Source of the DNA: Silurus meridionalis
Taxonomy: Eukaryota > Chordata > Actinopteri > Siluriformes > Siluridae
Length of the DNA stretch: 64,000 bases
Reading direction: 5' to 3'
NCBI RefSeq assembly: GCF_014805685.1
Contig: NC_060911.1
Location: 13,879,212 to 13,943,211, forward strand
A program made the translations under genes and the position numbers. Below, piece after piece: positions 1 through 12,085 of the stretch. Every line of letters begins with the position of its first letter. Position 1 is the stretch's first letter. Under the pieces are notes generated by a model. The model was given only the letters and a program-made list of their open reading frames with translations. It had not been told where the DNA came from and did not search any database.

Positions 1-510
1 CTTACCAAAAAAAACATCCAAGTTTATAAATGTTTTATGTTTTTTGAGAGACACACCTGCATGTTCCTTTTGTTTCTATGCAAACAAATGCATGAAGATT
101 TAATTGGACCAAGCAAGTCAATAAATGTCCAGATGTTTCAGTTTATTTTCGTTTTAAAATCTTTCCTAAGCACGAACAGCTTTACACACTCTCAGCAAAC
201 GGACAGTTTGTTTCTCCGAACATTCAACTGGAATACTTTGCCGTTCCTCTTGTAAAACTCCAAGAGGAAGTGTTCTTCAATAGTTGAGGTGAGGTGACTG
301 GGCAGGTCATTCTATGATAGATAAAACTCCATCCCACTGTTTGCTCTCCAAATAGCGCTTACAGAACTTGGACTTTCGTGTGCTTTATCATCTTATCGTA
401 CTGTAAAAGTCAATTCCAATGAGCCGCAGTTCAGAATTGCATGGTGTTGAAGTTATGGAATGGATGCAATGTTGGTTCCTTTCACCCCGCGGGAATAAAT
501 CTCCAACCTT
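1..510 (-). mobile_element. Tc1-like transposon remnant, family B
   Basis: Two blocks (about 14-250 and 280-510) match the remnant at 42130-42640 in order: AGAGACACAC...GTTCCTTTT, TGACTGGGCAGGTCATTC, GGAATTGCATGG-like and GGAATAA...CTCCAAAC. On the minus strand this family encodes Tc1-type pieces such as LNQHGNHSI. It is decayed. Confidence 0.6.
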
Positions 511-1042
511 CCCTGCTCTAAAATAACCCAAACCATTAAGCTTCTACCTCATAAACCATTTGACAGACTCTGTATATAAAACAAACCATAACCAAGAAGC
601 CGAATGTGTTATAATCAGAGATGAGATAAATTCCAGGTAAAAAAACACTGCATAATTCCAAAATGTATGTTTGGTAGAAAAAAAGAGGAAAATACCTGCA
701 GTGAAGCCTGGAGATTCCATCATTATAATTATTAGGGCTGCTTTTACAGGGGCTTTTGTTAGAGTGGAATCATGAATAGCTCTGAATACCATTCACTTTT
801 AGTGCAGAAACTGAAGGTGTTTTCCAGCGAGTCTGAAGAAGAAAAGGAGGCATTTCACCTTTCATTATGACGACCTGAAAGCAGCTCTAAAACAAGAAAA
901 GGAACTGAAACATGTTTTTGAAGGACGGAGATAAAGTCCACCTGACCTGAAGCATTATGAAATGCACAAATGTAAGTAATTCAAAAGGAGCACCAATAAT
1001 ATAGTTAAATTATGGGTGTCCAATCTAGGATATAGTACACAT
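511..1042. other. No gene recognised
   Basis: AT-rich sequence with no coding exon or clear repeat that I could support. Confidence 0.4.
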
Positions 1043-1855
1043 TAACCCATACCCCCTTAACTGTAACCTCCTAACCCTTAAACCTCCTAACCCTCAACCC
1101 CTTTCTAACTCTTAAACCTCCTAACCCTTAAACCTAATCATCTAACCCATACCCCCTTAACCCTAACCCTTAAACCTAATCATCTAACCCATACCCCTTA
1201 ACCCTAACCTCCTAACCCTTAACCCCTTTCTAACTCTTAAACCTCCTAAACCTTAACCCGTTTCTAACCCATACCCCTTAACCCTAACCCTTAAACCTAA
1301 TCATCTAACCCATACCCCTTAACTCCAACCTCCTAACCCTAACCTCCTAACCCGTAACCCTAACCTCCTAACCCCTCACCCTAAAACCTAACCATCTAAC
1401 CCTAATCTTTAACCCTAACCGCCTAACCTTTTACCCTAACCTCCTCACCGTTAAACCTAACCATCTAACCTTTACCCCTTAACCCTAACCCTTAAACCTA
1501 ATCACCTAACCCATAGCCCCTTAACCCCAACCTCCTAACCCTAACCTCCTAACCCTTAACCCTAACCTCCTCACCCTTAAACCTAACCATCTAACCCCTA
1601 TCCCTAAACCATAACCCTTAATCCTAACCTTCTTAGCCTAACCATTACCCCTAATCCTGACCTTCTAACACTTAACCCTAACGTCCTTACCTAATCTCTA
1701 ACCTTATCTCCTTAACTCCTAAACCCTAATCACCCAACACCAATTCTAACCCTAACCTCCCAACCCTTAACCATTAACCCCAACCCTAATTCTAACCCTT
1801 AACCCTAACCCTAACCTCCCAACCCTTAACCCTAACCTTCTAACCCATAACCCAG
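1043..1855. repeat. Degenerate telomere-like CCTAA-rich array
   Basis: About 800 bp of variants of CCCTAA, CCTAACCCTTAA and CTCCTAACCC. A higher-order block recurs several times (TTAACCCTAACCCTTAAACC, then TAATCATCTAACCCATACCC). The strand is strongly G-poor. It resembles a diverged interstitial telomeric repeat but is far from pure (CCCTAA)n. Confidence 0.85.
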
Positions 1856-2479
1856 TGGAATTGCACCAAGATATTCTTCTTTCCTCTCCACACGGATTCC
1901 TTTGACACACAAACTCTTTCTCTTTCTTTCACACATTCCTTTATTTACTCATTCTCTCTTTCACACACACACACACCTTTATGTGAGCATGAGATCTAGA
2001 TGTTTGTAGCGTTAATGGTCCATGAGCTGAAACAATATGATCCATAAAACATCGAGCACACGATGGTGATCATATGGAAAGCGAATCTTGTCCGTTGTCC
2101 GAGTGTGTGATGTGATGTGATGCGATGCGATGCTGTGACATGTTCAGATGTAAGGACATGCTGCGAGAACGTTTAAGCGTCTTTTTCTCACGTGTGTTTC
2201 AGACGACTAAAGATAGAAATCGAGTCAAAGATGCACCCAAATGTAAAATAAATAAAAATTGCCCGTGCCCTCTCTGAGTTTTGGTTGCCCTTCTTACCCG
2301 GTTACCATGACAACCGAGCCACGATGTGTGTGTGTGTAGCCCATCAATCCCAGTCCTTACTGTTTAGTTACCAAGAGTTTATCATCACCGTTTAGCATCT
2401 TCTTCAAAATCCATCATCTTCTATTTAAAATTGCTTCCTGTTCACTTGTCTGAACAGTGTATGTAGATGAAAGTTTGTA
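1856..2479. other. Non-coding, simple-sequence patches only
   Basis: Holds short CACACA, TGTGTG and GTGATGTGATGCGATGC runs. No exon seen. Confidence 0.4.
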
Positions 2480-2900
2480 AACACCTAACCATAAGGTTGG
2501 ATTATGTTTTTTTTTTTGAGCATCCCATCCCACATCGAGTCTTTTAGTCCTCCACTCTTCTGTGAAGATGTTCCAGTAGATTTAGTGAAGATTTCTGCTC
2601 CTTCATCATCAAGGGTGGTGGGAAAGTCAGATGCTGATGTCGGTGATATGAGGAGGTCTGGGGTGTAGTCAGTGGTCCATTCATCCCAAAGTTGTTTAAT
2701 AGGGTTAGAGATCTACAGCAGGAGAGTTTCCACATCTTCCAACCCATGCGAAGCAGATCTTCATGGAGCTGGACTTAGTGCACTTTGGGTCGTGCTGGAA
2801 CGGGTTTGGGTCTCATAGTTCAAACGAACGGAAAATTTCATGCATCCAAAGACAATTGTGTGTGTCAGAGATGGTAGTAACAGTTTGGGGAAGAACCACA
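2480..2900 (-). mobile_element. Tc1/mariner-type remnant, family A
   Basis: Shares TTAGTCCTCCACTCTTCTG..GAAGATGTTCCA with copies at 4455, 18995 and 60570. The complementary copies at 7738 and 24035 read AATCTAGTGGAACATCTTCC. Internal deletions leave no transposase frame. Confidence 0.55.
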
Positions 2901-3716
2901 TACAGGTGAGTGGACTCAGATCGATCGATCGATAGATAGATAGATAATTATGTATATCTAGACAGATAGACGGGCGGACAGACAGCTAGAGATTAAAATA
3001 TTGGCACCCTTGGCTGTATTTTGGTGTGTGAACATCGATTAGGTGCAAAAACCTCCAAACTATTCAAAAGTATTGGCCCCCTGTTTTGCACTAAGCTTGT
3101 ATCATTCCTACTATTCGACTCAAGAAACACGTCTTATATAAAAATAAACTGTTTGCCGAAATCACGTACGTGTTTTGTGTGCGAGTGAAAAATGAAAGTA
3201 TGAAAAAAGAGGGAAAAAAGTGTGAAACTGGTGTAAATATGGTGCACAGAATTGAGTCTCGCATCATTTAATCGAGCACCTATAGTTAGAGTCTAAAGCA
3301 TTAAGGAAAGAAAGAAAAAGAAAAAAAACAATGAGACGTGATCAGTAGAGCTCTGTGTTCCTGCGGCGTCTTTTTTTCATCCCTCCGTCTCATTCGGCGG
3401 TGGACAGGCGTGAAGAGACGCGGTGGGAGAAGGGCGGAATGGGAATGAGGCGTCGATGAGTAAACTGTTTCATGGAGGAAACACAAGCGTGTCTCTTTTA
3501 CAGCGAGACCCCGAACAGCAGAACTCTGTCCTCCGTCCTCAGCTGGTCCTTGCGTCTGAAAAGGGACACCTGCGTTGATTCTGGCACTGGTTGAACCCGG
3601 GCCGCTTTCGGAGTTCTGACTTTCGGCCCATCCGAGCTCGGCTGCCCTCTCAGAGAGGAGGAGACACGCCAGAGTTCCTGAGGCCCGTTACCATGGCAAC
3701 TGAGCATTGCGGTGTA

Positions 3717-3718
<2 letters not shown>

Positions 3719-3770
<52 letters not shown>
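3719..3770. repeat. (TG)n microsatellite
   Basis: About 25 uninterrupted TG units. The Cys/Val reading frames across it are artefacts of the repeat. Confidence 0.95.
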
Positions 3771-3775
<5 letters not shown>

Positions 3776-4123
3776 AAAGCTCATTGTTACCAGTTCTTTT
3801 TTATTTGCTGCCTCGTTCTTCACCCCCCCCACACCCCCTGCCCCCCACACCCACCATCTTTGTTAAGTGTTCTCAGTCTAAAAGCATGGCTGAAAGCAAG
3901 CGAGACTCGTTTCCTCGTCAGTTACGTCTGACTGCACGCACGCCAAAGCACGAGAGAGAGTTTACTTGACTCGAACAAACACACTTCACCGGAATCGTGT
4001 CCAAATCAAGCCGACCAGATACGCAGACAGTCTGGGAGCTCAAGGGAGCGAAATGTGAAAGGAATTCTTTTAGCTGTTTTTATGTCAGACTGCTGTGTTC
4101 GGCAGTATACAGTATTTGTTTCC

Positions 4124-4125
<2 letters not shown>

Positions 4126-4192
<67 letters not shown>

Positions 4193-4292
4193 TTTGTATT
4201 TGTGTATGGTATAAGAGTTTCCTTTTAGAACTTTAGCAGAACTTTTCTGACCCCTTGTGGTGATTGAATAAAAACAAAAACAGACACATTTT

Positions 4293-4330
<38 letters not shown>

Positions 4331-4360
4331 GTACACAGACAGACAGACAGACAGACAGAC

Positions 4361-4412
<52 letters not shown>
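4126..4412. repeat. Compound microsatellite cluster
   Basis: (GT)n at 4126-4188, (AT)n at about 4299-4325, then (GACA)n passing into (GATA)n at about 4336-4412, all within 300 bp. Confidence 0.95.
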
Positions 4413-4454
4413 GTTCGCTAGTTTGCTCGTAAAGAAAAAACATAGGCTATATGA

Positions 4455-4655
4455 ACAAAATTTTGTGGACACCTGAGCACATTTAGTCCTCCTTTGCTGT
4501 TAGAATAACGTCCACTCGTCTGGGAAGATGTTCCACTCGATTTTGGAGCGCCCTTGAGGAGATTTGCGCATGATTTCATTCAGCCACGTGGTAACATCAG
4601 GTAGGTGAGGTCAATCATGTGTCCCGACACTTTTGTCCACATAGTGAATCTTTAT
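4455..4655 (-). mobile_element. Tc1/mariner-type remnant, family A
   Basis: Minus-strand copy running from TTTGTGGACACCTGAG to GACACTTTTGTCCACATAG, including GGGAAGATGTTCCACTCGAT. The ends are inverted versions of the TGGACAAAAGT terminal motif of this family. Confidence 0.65.
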
Positions 4656-5389
4656 GTTGCATTATGAGCCGCTTACACGATGCTACATCCTATGAATGCT
4701 TTAACATGCTTTTAACATGCTACAAAGTCAATGTAGAAAATCACCTTCATTTTTTCCTTCAACCTCCCTTATGGGTGCTAGCTATGCATGCATGTGTGTA
4801 TGTGCGCGCGTGTGTGTGTGTCGAGAAAACGAGGCATTGTTTCTCTTTAACTGCACCTAAACCGGCATCCCAGAAGTCTCTAGCACTAATTGGAGGATTT
4901 ATAAGCCGCTGAAATCGCTGCGTCTTCGCCTTTTGTTGTTCATTATGTTCCAAACCCTGTTATTACTTTACGCTGCGTGCGTGCGCGCGTGCTCACGTGA
5001 TCGTCCTACTGTTTCCACACTACTATATATTCATATTATGCATATTATAATATTATTCATAGAGTCCACTGCCAAGACCTGTTTTTTTTTTTTTCCTTTG
5101 CCACCTTCTTAAAGCACTCATCTTCACTAGCGTCTTATTATTATTATTATTCCAGCATCGGGTTTGTCCCTGCAGATCGGGAGTGATGTGATGGGGATGA
5201 ACATCTGTCAGAATTTATCTGGCGCTACTAAAATGCCATCGTGTTTTCATTTTTTGCGAAAATAAATAATAAAAAAAAAAGATCAATATCGAAATTAACT
5301 TTGGACCATTTCGGGGAAATTCGAGTAGAAATTGAAAAACCTGTGCATTTAAGATACCTGACCCTGTTCCATAAAGATATATGAAGTTA

Positions 5390-5990
5390 TGCTTTTCCAT
5401 GGGTTGGAAGATGTGGAAGATCTTCAGCCAGAGAGCTCCAATCGAATACTATTAAAAACACCTTTGGGATGAATGTGAATGCTGACTGCACCCCAGGAAC
5501 CTCCTCACCTTCTCACCTCCATCAGTTCCTGACTGACTCTCACTCAAATCTTCACAAGCACGTTCTAATATCTGGTAAAACATCTCATCAGAAGGTTGAA
5601 GGTCATACTGAAGGTTTACTACAGCAAAAGGGAACTGAGGTTGGAAATTGATGTTCAGAAAACAGACGTCTTTGTCTCCGACAGAAGAACTTGTGTAAAT
5701 TGGGGACCAGTTAAGATGATGTTAGCAGACTGCTTCACTTCCACAGTCAAACGCGGAGGTGGAAACTTTGGGGTTTAGACTTATTTCGATGGAGTGAAAG
5801 GAATCCTGAACCAACATGGCATCCATTCCATACTTCAACACCATACAATTCAATCTGGACTGGAGCTCATTGGAAGAGTCGTCTGGACTGGAAAGGTCTG
5901 GCCAGTCGCTGCACTTAAATCCTATTGAACTGCTCTGGGATGAACTGAATTGAAAAGAAATCTCTAGTGAAGAACGTCTTTGGTTTTACA
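5390..5990 (+). mobile_element. Chimeric Tc1-type remnant (family A followed by family B)
   Basis: The first part (5390-5590) is family A, with ACACCTTTGGGATGAATGTG and CTGACTGCACCCCAGGA. From about 5590 it becomes family B: GGAATCCTGAACCAACATGG (GILNQHG) and CTATTGAACTGCTCTGGGAT (PIELLWDE). The reading frame is broken by indels. Confidence 0.65.
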
Positions 5991-6226
5991 GATTTGTCTG
6001 GTCATGGTCAATCCTCATAACTGGTTTGTTGCATGCAAAAGGCACAAGCATTGATAGATCTGTTATACAAAACCAATCGGCTCGTCTCGGCCAATCAGAA
6101 TCAAGAACCTCGGCGGCACTGCGACGATCTGTAATGCTGATGAATATCAGTTCCTCAGCAAACGCGGAACAAATCAAACTCAATCCCACAGCGCTGACAC
6201 AAGCAGATCGGGCGACTGTAGCCTGC

Positions 6227-6230
<4 letters not shown>

Positions 6231-6260
<30 letters not shown>

Positions 6261-6275
6261 ATGTGTGTGTGTGCG
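6231..6275. repeat. (TG)n microsatellite, interrupted
   Basis: TG run with CATG and CGTC interruptions. Confidence 0.9.
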
Positions 6276-6393
6276 TCAAACACACTGCCCTGATTGTATC
6301 CATCAAACGCCTGTCTATCTCTCCGTTCCACGCTACCACTTCATCCCGCCGCATGTTGTCGTAACTTTTGCTCTGGTTAAACAGCCGCGCTTT

Positions 6394-7468
6394 TACAGTT
6401 TTTCTCAAATGCTAAAACACATTTCACAAACGTTTCCTCCATGTTCCCCAATGTCTAAACACAACACCCTTTTCTAAAGCTACATAAACACAACCACACC
6501 TTCTCACTTCAAAACTCAAACTTTCACACCAAATATGGCAACCCTCCCACCTCTATGTGGCATTCTTTCAACTCTAAAGAAAGAAACATGTGTTGTCAGT
6601 TTTACAATACAGTAACAACTGATTTGAAACCAATAGACTACATTCACAGGCTTGTAAAATTGTATTGTGACAAAGAAAGCAATAGAGTACAATACCTGTT
6701 GTGTTGTCTGAATGCCCTGATAATGGTGGCCACGGTGAACCTACTCAGGTTTGGACGGACTCGTAGTCCTGCTTCAGCCATTGTCATGCCATGGACAATG
6801 ATATGGTCAATGACTGTTGCTCGCATCTCGTCCGTAATGATGGTGCGAGGTTGTCTTGCTCTCCCTCCTGGACCTTCTCCTCTCCCTTGTTGGCCTGCTC
6901 CTCTTCCTCTTCTGATTTGAACTCCTCTTCCTCGTTGGCCTGCTCCTCTTCCTCCACTGATTTGAACTCCTCTTCCTCGTTGGCCTGCTCCTCTTCTTTC
7001 ATGGCCAGCGCTTCTCCCTCCTCTGACTCGAATTCCTCTTCCCCTGACTCTGCCTTCATCCATTGTGTTTGTTTGGAATCTTCAGCAAACTGTGCACTCT
7101 GAACTTGCTTTTGTACATGTGGTCACAGCATTAGCAGCAAGTGTCTTCAATTTTGAGTCGTTGTGTGTAATGAATGACGCCAGGTATGTTCATTGTGTTC
7201 AAATATTGCTGACTGTGGCAAGCATTTTGCATCACATGAGCTTTCATTTGAGAATATAAAAAGAGTTCTTTTGCAACTTGTGTTTTAGCAAAGAAAAATG
7301 TGTTAAGATTTATGAGAACGGAGGATTGTGTTTTGTGAATTGTGTCTTCATGTGAAATGTGTTTATGATATTGGAAAATGATGGCTAGATTTAGTAAATG
7401 TGTTTAGACAACTGGACATTTGGTTTAGAGGATTGGCTTTTGTGTTTTAGCATTTAAGAAAAACTGTA
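6394..7468 (-). mobile_element. TIR-bounded Tc1/mariner-class element with truncated transposase
   Basis: The ends are inverted copies about 27 bp long (TACAGTTTTTCTCAAATGCT at the left; the right end reads AGCATTTAAGAAAAACTGTA), with TA at both edges as expected of this superfamily. On the minus strand an ATG at 7063 opens a 139-codon frame. It starts with an Arg/Gly-rich tract made of 45-bp tandem units, then a helix-turn-helix-like segment (TDEMRATVIDHIIVHGMTMA, LRVRPNLSRFTVATIIRAF). This resembles the N-terminus of a fish transposase family I recognise. The DDE catalytic domain is absent. Confidence 0.75.
6644..7063 (-). pseudogene. Truncated transposase (RG-rich plus HTH, no DDE domain)
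   Basis: 139 codons from a true ATG. Residues 1-72 are RGRG-type repeats; residues 77-125 hold MTMAEAGLRVRPNLSRFTVA, a DNA-binding helix-turn-helix typical of Tc1/IS630-like transposases in fish. The frame ends after a hydrophobic stretch with no catalytic domain. It lies between matching terminal inverted repeats, so it is an internally deleted copy. Confidence 0.7.
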
Positions 7469-7737
7469 ATTAGGTGAAGTGGAAAAGAGTGTATGACAAG
7501 AAGGCAATGAAAAAAGAAAGAAGCTCAGCCGCTTCACCAACTTAACCTAAGAGCAAGAAAAGATCGTGGTTCGTGATTGTGGTTTCCACAGCACTCTGCC
7601 CTTTTTCCCTTTTTTTTTTCATCCTGCGGTGTGAAAATAATCAGAATCACAGGTATATTCGCAGCCCTCCTTTTTATTAACTGACACCGCCAGCCTGTAA
7701 TGTTCCTGATTATATTCCAGAGTCCTGAAACCTTCAG

Positions 7738-8130
7738 ACAGTATCTGGACAAAAGTATTGGAATGCCCGACTTGTCCAACCATGTGTGGTTCTTCAGTTC
7801 CAATAAACTTCAAGGCACGCATTTGTACAGGATGTCTCTGGATGCTGTAGCATCTGTTCGATCTCCATGAGGGTATCCCTCACATGGGTTGGAGAATATA
7901 GAAGATCTCCAGCTGTAGAGCTCTGAAGATCTTTGATGTGAATGTGAACACTGGCTGCAGTGCCCCAGGCCTCCTCACCTCACCTACATCAGTACAAATC
8001 TCTATAACTGCAAAATCTGGTGGAATCTTCCCATCTTCCCAGAAGAGTGGAGCACATTACCACAGTAAATGGAGACTAACGGTGTAATAAGGTGTTCAGA
8101 AGGTACTTTAAACAGTTTTGCTAGCAATAC
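7738..8130 (+). mobile_element. Tc1/mariner-type remnant, family A
   Basis: Begins TATCTGGACAAAAGTATTGG, the typical end of this fish family, and continues with TTGTACAGGATGTCTCTGGA, CCCAGGCCTCCTCACCTCAC and CCCAGAAGAGTGGAGCACAT. Too many deletions for a frame. Confidence 0.7.
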
Positions 8131-9004
8131 ACACAAACTAGCCAGTCTGAAGGCAATCCAGCAAGTAGCTATACGGGTGAAATGAGTACCTGCTAGCGAG
8201 CCAGTTAGCATTTAGCCAACTGTTAGGCTGTAGCTGTTTTTTAGAAGCTAGCTTGCTATTGATAATATGCTAAATGCTAACACTAGCTATTGTGTAAGGG
8301 AACTTGGGTATGAGAAGGTGGAGAAGTTAAAAGCTAAATAAAGCACCATTTATACTCTGACTGACTACCTTGAGGGCAGAATGCTTACTAGCATACTTTG
8401 CTATTGGTTGAAACAATATATCAGCATAATATTTACTAACTTGCTTCAGAAACTGGCTATTTCCTGCTTAGCTTAGTAACCTTAGCAAACTTAGTAAACC
8501 CAGTGTTTTGGTAAAACTAGCCACATTATTATTACTAGCCTATAATTTTTATATCGTGTAATTCTAGTGGTTTTCAATGAGTGTGTTTGGTGGGGAAAAA
8601 ACCGCAGTGTGTGCAAATCGCATCTTTACTTGAAGCTTCTCCGAGGGATAAAGGGGGAATCCTGGGGGTTTTATTAAACGCTCGGTTCCTCTGCGATTTA
8701 TTATTATTTTTTCTCTAAAGTATCCGGTCGCATGCATTATTAATCATCTTTTTAAAGAGAACCTAAAAAAAAAAAAACATTTCATTCGTTACGTTTTTCA
8801 GCACTTTCTCGGGGGCGAGCGCAGCTGCAAATAAAACGGCTTCGGCGTGCAAACTTTGTGATTCACACTTTAATTTATCCCTATTTAGTGCTATAGCTTT
8901 ACTGTCGGCTCGCCTCAAATCCTCTGGCGAGCTTTCAAATGAGTCGCTTTAATTGCCTGATTAAGTTTACAGTCGACTGGACAAAGCTGGAGCTTCTCTG
9001 CAAA

Positions 9005-9005
<1 letters not shown>
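8131..9005. other. Non-coding, GCTAGC/TAGC-rich then unique
   Basis: 8100-8560 is enriched in TAGC, GCTA and GCTAGC words. The remainder is unique-looking with no exon seen. Confidence 0.4.

Positions 9006-9050
<45 letters not shown>
9006..9050. repeat. (GT)n microsatellite
   Basis: About 22 GT units. Confidence 0.95.
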
Positions 9051-9052
<2 letters not shown>

Positions 9053-10049
9053 GTCTATGATGTTAACGCCATATATCCAATTTGCACACCGACGAAGCCT
9101 AAAGTATTTATAATAGAAGCTCTGTGTTTGATCGGAAAAGAAGCTGGATTTAAACAAGAGCGGTTCCAATTAAACAGGATGAAAAAAATCATAAACAATG
9201 ATCTGATATCAAACACAGTGAACTTGAAACATGACGATAATGATGATGACGATAGGGTTAAAGGGCAGAAGTCAACTTTAATATTAAAGATATTTGAATA
9301 TATATTGTATAATGTATATATGTATATAAATATATATATATATATATATATAAAAAGTGGTCCCCCGGGTTAAGTACTAAGACCCCCTTGAGTTCTGAAA
9401 ATCCGTGAATTTATCCAAACGTCATGTCACTTTAATACAATAATGTTTTCAAAAAAGGTATGAAATTTGTTAACAAAAAGTTTCAATTGTTATTCCTAAC
9501 GTTCCTGAACATTCGGATTCCCGCAAATTTTCAGACAATCCGCAACTTGCTGTTAGTTGAGTTCCGGATGAGATCCCGTGAACTATCGGGGGTCGACTGT
9601 ATACGCAAACACACACACGCAACTATAAACTACTACAACATTATACTACTGTATGTGCGTGTGGGTACGAGGTGATCCTGAAAGATTTCAAGACAAGTTC
9701 GTACCTTCATCAGTGTGCCAAAAGACATCATCCCATGTACAGCAGAAGCTGTGCAGCTGCTATTCTGACCATGTGTTATTGCTTCCGTCATTCTGACCAC
9801 GTTCTCGCCAGATGTTCTCACTCCTGCACCCACCTTACTTGCTCCTGAAGACTTCGCCCTCTTTTGTGAAGATGAAGATCAGGCTTGCTCCGGCGCGAAG
9901 ACAACTTCCAGGCCATATTCCAGAAGTGGCAAGAGCGCTGGGAACGCTGTATTGATTTGCAATGGGACAACGTCACAAAAACTGTATTTCCATCCAGATT
10001 TGCAATGGGGTTTTTTTTTTTCGTTTTTTTGCCAAGAACTTGTTTTGCT

Positions 10050-10215
10050 TATTATGATACTCAATGGGGTTAAAGTTTAGACTCTGCAGGGGCCAATCCA
10101 TGTGTGGGAAATGATGTCTCATGCTCCCTGAACCCTTCTTTCACAATTTGAGCCTGATGAATAATGGCACTGTCATCAGGGAATATGCCTGAGGAAGTGC
10201 ACTATAAATATAAAT
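10050..10215 (-). mobile_element. Tc1-like fragment, family C
   Basis: Matches part of the element at 10675-11470: GGGGTTAAAGTTTAGACTCT, GGCCAATCCATGTGTG and ATGATGTCTCATGCTCCCTG. Confidence 0.7.
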
Positions 10216-10486
10216 ACATATGTATACACACACACAAAATGTACATTGGGCAGTATTTGGATTGGGCTTGCATGCTTCAATAGTTTAAAAAGGTCTGTCA
10301 ATCGATTAAAAGATTACATTCGCATGATTGTCATGGGTTAACTCGCGATTCATCCTGACTTAATGTCACATTTTTATCAGTTCGGGGTCAAATCTGGATG
10401 CTTTATGCAAATGTAGGTTTATTATTAGTGAAACCGAACTCAACATGGAGCATGAAGACAAAATATTCTTGTAAAAGTTAAATTCT

Positions 10487-10650
10487 GGTGTTTTAAATGA
10501 AGTAAATCGTCAGGACACCAAACAGAACTTTTGCTACGTTTCTACACAGACGGATTTAATTGGCGGACATGGCGGATTTTGCTGCTCGATTGCCGCATCA
10601 GTAAAACAAATGTTTAGCGATTAAAAATGATATATATTTTTTTTTTATAT
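10487..10650. repeat. Dispersed repeat, copy 1
   Basis: Shares TTTCTACACAGACGGATTTA-like sequence and CAGTAAAACAAATGTTTAGC with 53180-53330 in rps27a intron 3. No coding capacity. Confidence 0.7.
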
Positions 10651-10674
10651 GCACGCCCCGTCCAAATAACGTCA

Positions 10675-11470
10675 CACGCTGACATCTTGTCGGACCGCCC
10701 TTAGCTTTGATTACGGCATGCATTGCGACTTGGCGTCGTTAATCTTCTGCAATGTCACAACATTCATTCCTGTCCAGAGCTGCAGTCATTTTCCAGCAAA
10801 GATCCTGTATTGATGATGGGCGAGTCGTACCGCTGCACAAAGTCTTCTACAGCACATCCCAAAGATTCTCAATGGTGTTAAGGTCTGGACTCTGTGGTGG
10901 CCAATCCATGTGTGAAAATGATGTCTCATGCTCCCTGAACCAGTCTTGGACAATTTGACAATAAAGATTGGACTCTGAAGCAATGGAATCTTGGGCTCAA
11001 TATATTTGTGCCATCAAGATAGAAAAGATATTTTGATGGAATAACCTGGTCATTCAGCATACTCAGGAAGTCAGCTGACTTCATGCTGAATCGAGACCTG
11101 ACCGACTGCAGCATCCCCAGGTCACAGCTCTGCCCCACAGGCTTGTAGAGTAGGCACTAGGCATGATGGTGCATCAGTCATTCCCCTGATGCCCCGTCAC
11201 TCTGGACCAGGGTAAATCTGGACTCATCAGACCACATGACCTTCTTCCATTGCTCCAGAGTCCAATCTTGATCCTCCCTAGCAAATTGAAGTCTCCCCCG
11301 ATATCCTTCCAGTTTTTAATAATGACAGTTCTTAACCCAATTTTAGAAGTAGATGTTTTTTTTGCTTCCACGACCGTACGGATCTCTTTCTGACCTGGTT
11401 GTTTAAGAAATGAGAAGCTACTCATTAGTTGGGGTTAAATCAACAGTTGCCCGCTGTAACAATCATCCAT
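10675..11470 (-). mobile_element. Tc1-like transposon remnant, family C
   Basis: Minus-strand Tc1 with large deletions. Recognisable blocks: CATCCCAAAGATTCTCAATG, GACTCATCAGACCACATGAC, GCTCCAGAGTCCAATCTT, and the end block GTTGTTTAAGAAATGAGAAG. The blocks match a widespread fish Tc1 family known to me from memory. Confidence 0.8.
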
Positions 11471-11510
11471 GCAGTAATTAACCAAAGGGGACTCGGGACA
11501 ATTCTACATA

Positions 11511-12085
11511 CATGTACGATGCATTTGGAAAGTATTCGGACCGCCTTACATTTTTCAATGTTATTTTGCGGCCTGATACTGCGATCGTTTAAATAGATTT
11601 TTTTTCCGTTTACTAGAATTCTGTGAGGAAATTCCTAATATGTCTGTAAATCTCTTAATATGAAAAACCATGTGCATAGTATTCAGAGCCTTTGCACTTG
11701 AAAATGAGCTCAGGTGTCTCCCTTTTCTCCTTGTAGCTGCCGAGACGTTCCAACACCATGATTGGAGTTCACGATGCGTACTACAGCAAAAACCAAGCCA
11801 TGAAGTTAACTGGCTTCAGAGCTTCAAGACGGGATTTATGCAAGATCTAATCAGAAGAAATTCTGCTGCCTCCAAAATTCTCAAATGGAAGAAGTATGGC
11901 CGGCTGGGACTCTTCTAAGAGGTGGTTGCCTGACCAAACTTGGTAATCAGAGGAGAATGGTGTTAGTAAGTAAGGTTTGAACCTGAATGGTCACTGGAGA
12001 TCCTGTGTGGAGATAAGGCAATGTTCCAGCAGGACAACCACCACTGCAGCCCTCCAATGGGCAATTCAGAGATTTATGATCATAA
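11511..12085 (+). mobile_element. Tc1-like transposon remnant, family D
   Basis: Begins near GCATTTGGAAAGTATTCGGA and holds AACCAAGCCATGAAGTTAAC, AAATGGAAGAAGTATGGCCG (KWKKYG, the Tc1 helix-turn-helix region) and AGCAGGACAACCACCACTGC. Frame broken; the DDE half is missing. Confidence 0.75.

Noticed and set aside
3591..3969. Several frames rich in Cys-Val or His-Thr
   Set aside because: They are translations of the (TG)n microsatellite.
6784..7059. Glu-rich 91-codon frame on the minus strand
   Set aside because: Alternative frame of the 45-bp repeats in the RG-rich transposase remnant; no independent support.
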